A stretch of 64,000 nucleotides of DNA from Bacteroidota bacterium (GTDB lineage Bacteria > Bacteroidota > Bacteroidia > Bacteroidales > UBA12481). Location: assembly GCA_018669475.1 (NCBI GenBank), contig JABHCC010000149.1, positions 62,001 to 126,000 of the forward strand. Direction: 5' to 3'. The notes under the pieces were generated by a model. That model searched no databases, had not been told where the DNA came from, and saw only the letters and a list, made by a program, of their open reading frames with translations. The position numbers were made by a program, and so were the translations under genes. Below are positions 46,327 to 54,821 of the stretch, piece by piece; the first letter of the stretch is position 1; each line of letters starts with the position of its first letter.

Positions 46327-47915
46327 TACCAGATAGATTTTAGCTCGTAAACTTTTAGTGAATGGATTTTAGTTTCTTCTGCATTACCATGAATCTCAAG
46401 ACCCAGATCTTTCCTGGATTCTCCAAGCGGTTTAACAAAAACTATCTGGCCATCATTAATAAATGACTCAACTGAAGTTCTGTCAATCAGTATTTCGATA
46501 TCGAAAAGCAATTTTCCGGGGTTTCTCTGAGGTGTTTGTACCTCATTGATCTGATCAGCATCAATACTTACATATTTATTCCCTTTGTAATCAATAGATA
46601 TACCCTGACCATTCATTGACTCAATCCGTGCAACCACATGCAATAAATCATTATCAATAGCTTTGAGTTTTTCATTGGCTTCAAGGATACTCAAACCCGA
46701 CAAATCGTGAGTTTTACTGTGTAAATCATTGATGGCATCAATAGGTTCGCTAAAAATTCGAACACCTTCATTTGTTGTTCTAAGAGTGAGCTCGGTGGGG
46801 AAGCACATCATTTGATTAAAAGGCATCCCTTTGGCTTCAATGGTACCCCATCCAATTTGAATCCGTTTGCCATCAGGCGTGTTGTTATATGTCTGAGCAG
46901 CATAATGGTTACCATGTGTATAGCGGTATTTGCCATATTTGGGAGTAAATGTTTTCCCATTGAAGTCTCCTAAAAGGTATGTTCCGGAACCACCATAAGC
47001 AACCCAAAGAGTATTCATCGGATCCCCGTCAATTGGCAGTTCAAATAGTTCAGGACACTCGTAAAAACCATTAATGTGACTTTCTTCTTTCCAGTCTTTC
47101 AGGTTTTTTGATGTGAAAAAGCTTATTCCGGCTACTTTGTATAATGCCATTACCCATTCCTTATTGGGCTCGTACCATATTACCTTTGGATCCCGGGTTG
47201 GACCAAGCACCGGATTGCCCTCATATTTTGTAAAAGTTCGTCCCTTATCGGTACTATAAGCAATGCATTGAGTCTGTTCTTTTCCGGCTGCGGTGTAAGC
47301 GGCAATCAGAGCATTCTTTCCCCAACCCGCTGTGTTGTTCTTGTCTATAACAGCACTCCCGGAGAACATTGTGCCCAGTGGATCAGGGTATAAGGCATCA
47401 TTGAGCTCTGTCCAATGGACCAGGTCCGGACTTACTGCATGTCCCCAGGTCATGTTTTGCCAGTGGATTTCGTATGGATTGTGTTGATAATAAAGGTGAT
47501 ATTCCCCATCAAAATAGACCAATCCATTTGGGTCGTTGTTCCATCCTCTCTTAGAAGAAAAATGGAATTGTGGACGATTTTTCTCTTTGTACAGGCTGTC
47601 TTGTCCGGCAAACTCATCAGATTGATAAATTTTATCTAATCCGGATACTTCTTCTGAGAAGATTAGCTTGAGTTTTTTCCCTTTATAAGCTGAGACATCT
47701 TTAAATACCCAATAATCCGGTTCGGCATCTGCGATCCTAATCACATTGTAGCATAGTGTGTCCTTTTTTAAAACAAAATGAACCATTTGCCGGTCCTGTT
47801 GCATGTCGATCGGAAAGTTCAGATACTGTTTTTTGATTTTGTATTCTTTAACAATTTGTCCCATTCCGGCAGATGCCAGAAGGGATAAAAGCAAAAGGAG
47901 GCTTAGTTTTTTCAT
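46326..47915 (-). CDS. GH32-family fructosidase with N-terminal DUF4980-like domain
   Basis: A 529-residue exported enzyme (signal peptide to GMGQ20). An extra beta domain (about 22-105, DUF4980-like) precedes the five-bladed GH32 propeller. The three GH32 acids are visible: nucleophile Asp128 in WNNDPNG, the stabiliser in TRDPKVIW and the acid/base Glu in YECPELF. A C-terminal beta-sandwich follows (SVESFINDGQIVF). The family hydrolyses levan, inulin or sucrose-type fructosides. It lies 14 bp after the MFS sugar porter, which would import the released fructose. Confidence 0.93.
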   Translation of the reverse strand: MKKLSLLLLLSLLASAGMGQIVKEYKIKKQYLNFPIDMQQDRQMVHFVLKKDTLCYNVIRIADAEPDYWVFKDVSAYKGKKLKLIFSEEVSGLDKIYQSDEFAGQDSLYKEKNRPQFHFSSKRGWNNDPNGLVYFDGEYHLYYQHNPYEIHWQNMTWGHAVSPDLVHWTELNDALYPDPLGTMFSGSAVIDKNNTAGWGKNALIAAYTAAGKEQTQCIAYSTDKGRTFTKYEGNPVLGPTRDPKVIWYEPNKEWVMALYKVAGISFFTSKNLKDWKEESHINGFYECPELFELPIDGDPMNTLWVAYGGSGTYLLGDFNGKTFTPKYGKYRYTHGNHYAAQTYNNTPDGKRIQIGWGTIEAKGMPFNQMMCFPTELTLRTTNEGVRIFSEPIDAINDLHSKTHDLSGLSILEANEKLKAIDNDLLHVVARIESMNGQGISIDYKGNKYVSIDADQINEVQTPQRNPGKLLFDIEILIDRTSVESFINDGQIVFVKPLGESRKDLGLEIHGNAEETKIHSLKVYELKSIW

Positions 47916-47929
47916 ATTAGCAACTGTGT

Positions 47930-49276
47930 TTATGTTTTTGGTGATACCAACTCTTTTTCCAATTCTTCCAGGCTTTTCCCTTTAGTTTCAGGCATTACAA
48001 GGATAACAAAGAGTAGTTGTATTATCATGAATATGGCAAAAAAGGCAAATATGGGCCATGGATTGCTTCCAAAGATACCTTCTTGTTCATCAAGAAATAC
48101 AGGGGTAAGCAAGGTGATTAATGCAGCGAAGACCCAATGGGTTGTTGCTCCAATAGATTGTCCAAAGGCCCTGACCTGATTGGGAAATATTTCAGCAATA
48201 AAAACCCAAATAACAGCCCCCTGTCCTACACCATGAGAGGCCATAAAGAGAAGGATAAAGCCGAGTAATATCCCTGATCCGGCCCCTGAGAAAAAAGCCC
48301 AGGCAACCATCGACAGGCTAATAATATAGCCAAATGATCCCCACAAGAGTAATTTCTTCCTTCCAACCCGATCAATCAGGTACATTCCCAGAAAAGTAAA
48401 AATGATATTTATTATTCCGATAGATACTGCACTCATGAGTGATTCTTTTGAAGCCAATCCTGCTCTTTCAAGAATCTCAGGAGCATAATAGAGAATGAAG
48501 TTTATTCCGGATAATTGATTAAAAAATGCCACTGTAAAAGCAAGAATAATAGGGAAAGCATAGCGTTTTTTCCATACTTTCTCTGATTTGGATGAACCCA
48601 TGCTATCCAAAATTGCTTTTATCGATTGATCAATATTTTTTCTTCCAAGTCTGAGCAGTGAATCTCTGGCGCCTTTCTCATCACCATTATGAACCAGGAG
48701 CCACCGTGGGCTTTCAGGAGTGAAGAATACCATGATGGTATATGCAACAGCAGGGATGGCTTCGACACCCAGCATCAATCGCCAGTCAATACTCCCCCCA
48801 ACACCTTTAAGCAGGTAATTGCTGAAAAATGCTATCATGATTCCGAATACAATCATGAACTGGTATCTGACCACCAGTCTTCCGCGCATATTTGCAGGAG
48901 AGATTTCAGATAAATATGTTGGAGCAGCTACACTGGAAACTCCTACTCCGATTCCACCAATAAATCTGAAAAATGAGAATGAATAGGGCTCTGGAGCTAA
49001 AGCAGATCCCAGGGCGGAAACAGCATAAAGTATCCCGATAAATATGAGTGTTTTTTTGCGGCCCCATGCATTAGTTGGAAATCCTCCCAGGGCAGCACCT
49101 AATACTGTTCCCCACAAGGCCATTGACATAATAAATGTGCCATGAAACCAGGGTGAGGTATTCCAAAGCTCTTTGATGGGTAAATTGGCTCCTGAAATAA
49201 CAACGGTATCAAAGCCGAACAGGAATCCAGCCAGGGCAACTGCAAGACTGATGTTGGACAGTTTGTTTTTTGACAT
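47930..49276 (-). CDS. MFS sugar porter
   Basis: A 448-residue inner-membrane transporter of the sugar-porter family with twelve hydrophobic segments. Family motifs are FGFDTVVISGA in TM1, GGIGVGVSSVAAPTYLSE, RGRLV, PESPRWLL, DRVGRKKLL and the C-terminal PETKGKSLEELE. It is probably a proton-coupled importer of a hexose. As the most upstream gene of the carbohydrate block it replaces the missing SusCD, suggesting that its enzymes release monosaccharides outside the inner membrane. Confidence 0.93.
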   Translation of the reverse strand: MSKNKLSNISLAVALAGFLFGFDTVVISGANLPIKELWNTSPWFHGTFIMSMALWGTVLGAALGGFPTNAWGRKKTLIFIGILYAVSALGSALAPEPYSFSFFRFIGGIGVGVSSVAAPTYLSEISPANMRGRLVVRYQFMIVFGIMIAFFSNYLLKGVGGSIDWRLMLGVEAIPAVAYTIMVFFTPESPRWLLVHNGDEKGARDSLLRLGRKNIDQSIKAILDSMGSSKSEKVWKKRYAFPIILAFTVAFFNQLSGINFILYYAPEILERAGLASKESLMSAVSIGIINIIFTFLGMYLIDRVGRKKLLLWGSFGYIISLSMVAWAFFSGAGSGILLGFILLFMASHGVGQGAVIWVFIAEIFPNQVRAFGQSIGATTHWVFAALITLLTPVFLDEQEGIFGSNPWPIFAFFAIFMIIQLLFVILVMPETKGKSLEELEKELVSPKT

Positions 49277-49336
49277 GAAGCTTAGGTTTAAGCCTCCAAG
49301 TTAACAAGTCTTCGTTAAAGTTTTTTTCTCAGCTGA

Positions 49337-52207
49337 TTATTTCCACTTTGGCAATGTTGATTTGCTTTCTTTAGCTTCCTTGTTTGTTGATGATTTTTTA
49401 GCTTGATAGGGTATGCCATCAGTAATCCATTCCCCTGCATCCTTGCCCTTAAGAAAATGATCAAAATATTCTTTCAGCCGTTTTTGAATATCTATTCTGT
49501 TGGCTTTCTTTCTCAAACCGTGACCTTCACCATGATATGACAGAAACACGACGGGTTTTTTCAGATAACGAAGGATACTATAAAATCCAAAAGAATGCTC
49601 CCATTGCACTACATAATCGAGCGTGCCATGGAAAAGCAATAGGGGTGTATTCATTGTGTTAGCATTAAAAACAGCTGATTCTGAGATGTACATTTGTGTA
49701 TTACTAAGCGGATCAGTACCGAGTCTTCCTTGTCCGGTCATGTAATAGTCCTGTTCATTGCTGCCGTCTCTTACTATGTCGACATTGAATCCCTGCACCA
49801 GATTACTGACTCCAGCTCCTGCTGCAATTGCTGCAAATTTATTTTCCTGGGTGGAAATATACATGCCACAGTGTCCACCATAGCTAAAGCCTTCATAGCC
49901 TATATACTCTTCATCTACATAACCGAGTTCCATTACTTTTTCAATAGCAGCATCGATACATTCGTGCATGTCAGAATGAGGGGTTCCAACATTGAAATGA
50001 ATATCTGGTTGTAAAACCAAATATCCGTCAGAAACGTACATCATTTCACAAATGCTTGAGCCTGAAAGTCGTGGTGAGGCATAGCTGAAAGTATTCTGAG
50101 ACATTTTCTCATATGAGTAGACAATCATCGGCAACTTTTGTCCTGCTGAATATGTGTCAGGGATGCTTAGTATTCCTTGTAGAGGAACTCCATCATCATT
50201 GGTATAGTCGATTAATATTCGACGACCCCATATGTAATTCTCCTGATGCGGATTTGTGTTAGTGATTTTTTTTGATTTCGAAAAACCAATATCACTCAGG
50301 TAGGCTTCAGGATAATTCATGTAGTCACCTTTTTTATAAATAATGACATCTGATTCTTTCGATTTAGTGATTCCACTCCCTCTGAATGAACCGGGAAAGG
50401 AAGCTGGCTCATAAATCAGTTTTTTCAGCTTTTGTTTATTTAGCTGGAAAAACCCTGCATGTTTTGTTTGAATGTTAAAAGCACTGAGAATTATTGGTGT
50501 ATCAAGATCAATATAGCGCTCATCAATTTCACTTTTCGAAATAAAGCTCATATCATCTACTCTGAAACGGATAGAATCAGTATCAGTAAGAGTCTCTGTC
50601 AGATTTCTTGCTTTTTTTCTGGTGTCAAGAGGTAGAACCCATAGATCGAGTTTATGGTTAACTATCACTGCATTTTCATCCTTAACCCAGCACACAAATC
50701 CATATGATGGCTGAGATCCCCAATGGTCGTTTGCCTGATTAATAAAAGATACATCCACACCGGATGAGATATTGGATTCCATATCATCTTCAAAATCATA
50801 GTGCCAAAAATGACCTTCCTTCCATAGAATCAACTTTTCTCCATCGGGTGAGATTTCAATAATGCCGCTATATTGTTTTTCAATTAGCTTCTTCTCCCCG
50901 TTTATGAGATTGATCCTGTATAAATCATTCTTCCTCACATCCCAATCAGAAATGTAGGCGCGATTATCAGTTCCTATGGCCCATTGATCGGTATTCCTGC
51001 TAGTTCGTAAGCCTTGTATTTCTTTGTTAGTCAGCTGGATTATACTATTCGATTCGAGACAAAAAACAGTATTATAAATCTCTTTCCTGTTTCTGTCTGC
51101 TTCGATCATTCTCTGTGAGAGAAGCTTCTCATCCTTCCAGTGCCAGACATTGACTGTAGGGTCTTCATCATTATTTTTGTCATTTTTCTGATCAGCTTTT
51201 TCTTTGGGCTCATTCTCACAAATATTCAGAAACAAGCGCTCATCATCATTGCTCCATCTGATGTTACCAAAACGTCCAGAGGATTTGACCACAAGTCTCA
51301 TGTTTTCTGGCAATCCGTCAACTTCATTCAGCTTGTATTCAGCTGATTCAGTATTGTTTGATCCAATGCCGGTAAAGACAGAGATGCTCATTTTTTCAGC
51401 ATCTATTTCTTTCCTGACCAGATTATATTTAATTGCTGCCAGGCTATTTTTTTTCGTATTCCAGGATAGATCTGAATAGATAAAATTTCCTGTTTCCAGA
51501 GCCCTGGTGGTTGTAGTACCTGGATTATACAAATAGACTCCGTTTCCCCGTTTATCATCAGTAGAAATTGTATAGGCAATGAACTTTGATTTCTTATCAA
51601 TGATAAATTCACCAATGTTACCAATAAAGTGTTCTCTTTGATTCTCCAGGTCATAAATCAACAGGCTGTTATTGCTCGAGGAGATGAAATAATTTCCGTC
51701 TTCTGTGAATTGAAATTGTGCATTTGATTCATATTGTCTGCTGGTACCTGAACTCAGGTTTTTCAGTTCAATAATTGATTTGCTCTTTTCCTTTTCCTTT
51801 TCCTCATCTTCTGGTTTTGGTTTTATCCGGTAGGCTATCCACTTGGAACTTGCTGAAAATTGGGGATTAGTGGCATTTGCAATCCTGTATTTCACACCAC
51901 CAGCTGAATTTATGATATACAGTGTATCGCTACCAATATCTTCACCATAGGTTTTATAATCAATAAGATTACTATCTGTACTATCTTTTTTTGTCCCTTT
52001 TTTTTGCTCAGGTTTTTCAATTAAAGAATACAGAACAGTATACCACTTACCATCATCAGACAGAGTAAGTGAATGATTCCTCCAAAGTTCAACATCTTCA
52101 ATATTAAGAATCTCTTTCTCTGATTGAGCCTGAAGATTTGCCATACCGGCAAAAAGTGAAACAACAAATATCGCTGCAGAAAAGGTAGAAAGTTTGAAAT
52201 TTTTCAT
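49337..52207 (-). CDS. S9-family (prolyl-oligopeptidase-like) serine peptidase
   Basis: About 956 residues from the ATG at 52207 (signal peptide ending ANLQAQ; an in-frame ATG is 12 bp upstream). The N-terminal two-thirds is a beta-propeller. The C-terminal alpha/beta-hydrolase domain has the nucleophile Ser in YEGFSYGGHCGM and the catalytic His in SYHGEGHGLRKK. It is longer than typical DPP4-like enzymes because of charged inserts (EEKEKEKSKS and KEKADQKNDKNNDE regions). A periplasmic oligopeptidase is likely. It lies upstream of the MFS gene with a 60-bp gap, so co-transcription is possible but not certain. Confidence 0.9.
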   Translation of the reverse strand: MKNFKLSTFSAAIFVVSLFAGMANLQAQSEKEILNIEDVELWRNHSLTLSDDGKWYTVLYSLIEKPEQKKGTKKDSTDSNLIDYKTYGEDIGSDTLYIINSAGGVKYRIANATNPQFSASSKWIAYRIKPKPEDEEKEKEKSKSIIELKNLSSGTSRQYESNAQFQFTEDGNYFISSSNNSLLIYDLENQREHFIGNIGEFIIDKKSKFIAYTISTDDKRGNGVYLYNPGTTTTRALETGNFIYSDLSWNTKKNSLAAIKYNLVRKEIDAEKMSISVFTGIGSNNTESAEYKLNEVDGLPENMRLVVKSSGRFGNIRWSNDDERLFLNICENEPKEKADQKNDKNNDEDPTVNVWHWKDEKLLSQRMIEADRNRKEIYNTVFCLESNSIIQLTNKEIQGLRTSRNTDQWAIGTDNRAYISDWDVRKNDLYRINLINGEKKLIEKQYSGIIEISPDGEKLILWKEGHFWHYDFEDDMESNISSGVDVSFINQANDHWGSQPSYGFVCWVKDENAVIVNHKLDLWVLPLDTRKKARNLTETLTDTDSIRFRVDDMSFISKSEIDERYIDLDTPIILSAFNIQTKHAGFFQLNKQKLKKLIYEPASFPGSFRGSGITKSKESDVIIYKKGDYMNYPEAYLSDIGFSKSKKITNTNPHQENYIWGRRILIDYTNDDGVPLQGILSIPDTYSAGQKLPMIVYSYEKMSQNTFSYASPRLSGSSICEMMYVSDGYLVLQPDIHFNVGTPHSDMHECIDAAIEKVMELGYVDEEYIGYEGFSYGGHCGMYISTQENKFAAIAAGAGVSNLVQGFNVDIVRDGSNEQDYYMTGQGRLGTDPLSNTQMYISESAVFNANTMNTPLLLFHGTLDYVVQWEHSFGFYSILRYLKKPVVFLSYHGEGHGLRKKANRIDIQKRLKEYFDHFLKGKDAGEWITDGIPYQAKKSSTNKEAKESKSTLPKWK

Positions 52208-52258
52208 AATCAGATTCATTTTATACTGTGTCTTAATGTTTTATTCTGAATTAATAAA

Positions 52259-53911
52259 CTATTGGCGTTTGTAAACAAGAGATCCTCCGGTGTATGTAAA
52301 TAGCACATTCACATTTTGAATTTCCATGTGATTGATTGAAAAAAGATCTTTGTCGAGGACAACAAAATCAGCCAGCTTGCCTTCTTCCAAAGAACCTTTT
52401 ACATCCTCATCAAAGGATGCGTAAGCTCCATTCAGAGTATATCCAATTAAAGCTTCCTCCAGGGAGATTTTTTCTTCTGGCACCCAGCCATCTGGTAATG
52501 ATCCGTCTAATACCTGCCTTGTAAGAGCTGCATATATACCTAGCAGTGGAACGGGTGGAGCTACAAACCAATCTGATCCGAAAGCCAATGTAGCTCCTGC
52601 ATCTAAAAGTGATCTGAAGCAATATGTTGTTTTGGCTCTTTCTTGTCCGATTGTACGCTCAGCCCACCTGCCATCATCCATCAAATGCCAGGGTTGCATA
52701 CTGCCAATCACACCTAATTCTTCAAATCTTATAATATCCTCCGGATGTAAATGCTGGGCGTGCTCAATTCTGAACCTACGGTCTCTTTCTCCATTCTGTT
52801 GTATAGCTTTCTCATAGAAATTCAAAATGATATTATTTGCCCGGTCGCCGATGGCATGAACCACCACTTGCAGACCAGCTTTATCTGCGGCCAGAATGCC
52901 TTCAAGCATGTTTTCGGGATCGTCCATTAACAAACCTGATTCTTCTGGTTCGTCGAGATATGGGTCGAAAAAAGCTGCAGTTTTTGAGCCAAGTGATCCA
53001 TCAGCAAAAATTTTAGCCCCCTTAAGCTTGAGCCAGGGATTATGCAATCCTAATTCTTGCTGTTTCTCAAGGATGGTTTCATATTGGCTTAGAGGGGCTG
53101 TTGAATAGATACGGGTTGTTAATTCTTCTTTCTCAAGCATCTCTTTGAAAACCTCATAATCCGCCAGTGTCCCCATGTGATGAACACTTGTTACTCCATG
53201 TGATGCAACAAAGGTCATTGCTGCTGTTAAAGCATTGTGATATTGTTCATTTGAATAGTCAGGGATATGTTGACTTATCAAAGGCATGGCATTGTCTTTG
53301 AAAACCCCGGAGGGTGTACCATCCGGCAGGTGCTCTATTTCACCCCCAACGGGTTCTTCAATTTCATTGCTAATGCCTGCAGCTTTCATTGCGGCAGTAT
53401 TGGCCAGGGCCATATGTCCATCGCTTCGGCTTACAAATACCGGAATATCCTGTGTGAATTCGTCTATCCATTCACAGGTGGGTAATTCTCCTCCCCAATT
53501 TTCATGATCCCAGTTCCCTTCAAGCATCCAATCGCCTGGATTCATAGTTTTGGCAAATTCTTTAATACGCCTGATGAACTCAATTTTGGTTTGAGCAGAT
53601 TTTAATTGCACACTGGAGAGAGAAAATCCTCCCTGTATAAAATGCAGATGGCTGTCAATAAACCCTGGTATAATCAATTTCCCTGGCTTGTCCAATACCT
53701 GAGTTTTGTTGGTTTTATATTTAAGGATTTCTTTATTGCTACCAATCGCTATGATTTCATCTTCAGCCACAGCCATTGCCTCTGCGAAAGCTTGGCCCGG
53801 ATTAGCGGTCCAGATTTTCGAATTGATTACTATAAGGTCTGCCATTTGAGTATTAGGATTACAGGATATCAGGGATGTGATAATGAATAAAAGAACGGAG
53901 ATTTTTTTCAT
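52259..53911 (-). CDS. YtcJ-like amidohydrolase lipoprotein
   Basis: A 550-residue lipoprotein (lipid Cys in SLISCNPNTQ) of the amidohydrolase-3 family (PF07969). The metal HxH is in PGFIDSHLHFIQGG. Further family segments are RSDGHMALANTAA, KIFADGSLGSKTAAF, VVHAIGDRANN and FGSDWFVAPP. The family hydrolyses cyclic or linear amides; the substrate of YtcJ-like members is unknown. An exported lipidated form is common in Bacteroidota. It is 51 bp upstream of the S9 peptidase, first in the minus-strand series. Confidence 0.88.
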   Translation of the reverse strand: MKKISVLLFIITSLISCNPNTQMADLIVINSKIWTANPGQAFAEAMAVAEDEIIAIGSNKEILKYKTNKTQVLDKPGKLIIPGFIDSHLHFIQGGFSLSSVQLKSAQTKIEFIRRIKEFAKTMNPGDWMLEGNWDHENWGGELPTCEWIDEFTQDIPVFVSRSDGHMALANTAAMKAAGISNEIEEPVGGEIEHLPDGTPSGVFKDNAMPLISQHIPDYSNEQYHNALTAAMTFVASHGVTSVHHMGTLADYEVFKEMLEKEELTTRIYSTAPLSQYETILEKQQELGLHNPWLKLKGAKIFADGSLGSKTAAFFDPYLDEPEESGLLMDDPENMLEGILAADKAGLQVVVHAIGDRANNIILNFYEKAIQQNGERDRRFRIEHAQHLHPEDIIRFEELGVIGSMQPWHLMDDGRWAERTIGQERAKTTYCFRSLLDAGATLAFGSDWFVAPPVPLLGIYAALTRQVLDGSLPDGWVPEEKISLEEALIGYTLNGAYASFDEDVKGSLEEGKLADFVVLDKDLFSINHMEIQNVNVLFTYTGGSLVYKRQ

Positions 53912-54043
53912 GTCACAAAATAATTAATTAATACTTATCCCTGAGCAAATTACCTTAATTCCTTGTCTCTAAACAGCAGACTTTCCCTCGCTTACCGAGA
54001 TAAAAGCATCTTTCACCGATTTTTAGAACTATCTCGTAAGTTT

Positions 54044-54077
54044 TTTGTTTCTACTTGTGCCGATATCAATAGATTTG
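54044..54077 (+). promoter_or_regulatory. Bacteroidota-type promoter for the LolA-like operon
   Basis: TTTG at 54044-54047 and TAGATTTG at 54070-54077, separated by 22 nt, match the -33 TTTG and -7 TAnnTTTG elements of the Bacteroidota primary sigma factor. The ATG follows 22 nt after the -7 box. The 188-bp spacer also serves the divergent amidohydrolase gene. Confidence 0.6.
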
Positions 54078-54099
54078 CAATATAAATATCATCAAAATT

Positions 54100-54819
54100 A
54101 TGAAAAAAATTACCTTAAGTTTAGCTTTTGCATTGCTGGTTTCAAGCACTTTTCTGAATGCACAGAACCTTGAAGAAGTATTAGATAACTATTTTGAAGT
54201 TTTGGGACAGGAGACCATACTGGAGGCAAAAAATTCTCAGACCAATGGAAAAATGCTTCAGTCGGGTTTGGAGATTCCATTTAAGCAATATGCTGCTAGC
54301 CCAAATAAGTTCAGATCAGAGGGAACCTTTCAGGGAATGACTTTTATCCAATCCTTTAATGGTGAGAATGGCTGGAGTTTTAATCCATTTGCAGGGATGA
54401 CCGAAGCGCAGGAATTGAATGAGGATGAACTAAAAGTTATGAAAGTACAGGCTGATTATGAAGGTGTACTTTGGAATTGGAAAGACAAGGGACATTCGGT
54501 AACTCTTGAAGGTACTGAAGAAGTTGAAGGAGCAGAGTGTCATGTGGTTAAATCAGTGTTAGCTGGAGGAGATATCTATACCAGTTATATTGATGTTGAG
54601 AATTTTGTAATGATCAAGCAGAGTGCGAAAATTACAATGCAGGGTCAGGAGATTGAATCCGACACCTTCATGAGTAATTTTCAGGAGGGAGATGGATTTA
54701 TTTACCCCGGAAAGATTGAGAATCGGGTGAACGGTCAGGTAATGAGCACAATTGTGATAGAAGAAATGATTTTGGGGGCTGAATTAGATGCAAGTTTATT
54801 TGAAAAACCTGTGATATAG
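54100..54819 (+). CDS. LolA-like outer-membrane lipoprotein-sorting-type protein
   Basis: A 239-residue periplasmic protein with a signal peptide (to FLNAQ22). It has the half-barrel pattern of LolA/LolB-like proteins: helix LEEVLDNYFEVLGQ, strand with NGKMLQSG, then FNGENGWSFNPF and a long series of beta strands (YTSYIDVENFVMIKQS). In Bacteroidota many such paralogues sit next to unrelated exported enzymes and need not be the lipoprotein carrier. It is separated by 2 bp from the propeller gene and probably works with it. Confidence 0.72.
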   Translation: MKKITLSLAFALLVSSTFLNAQNLEEVLDNYFEVLGQETILEAKNSQTNGKMLQSGLEIPFKQYAASPNKFRSEGTFQGMTFIQSFNGENGWSFNPFAGMTEAQELNEDELKVMKVQADYEGVLWNWKDKGHSVTLEGTEEVEGAECHVVKSVLAGGDIYTSYIDVENFVMIKQSAKITMQGQEIESDTFMSNFQEGDGFIYPGKIENRVNGQVMSTIVIEEMILGAELDASLFEKPVI

Positions 54820-54821
54820 TC

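Noticed and set aside
29178-49276. Possible hidden SusC/SusD or anti-sigma/sigma genes in the second carbohydrate block
   Set aside because: All gaps between genes are under about 60 bp and every gene has another clear assignment.
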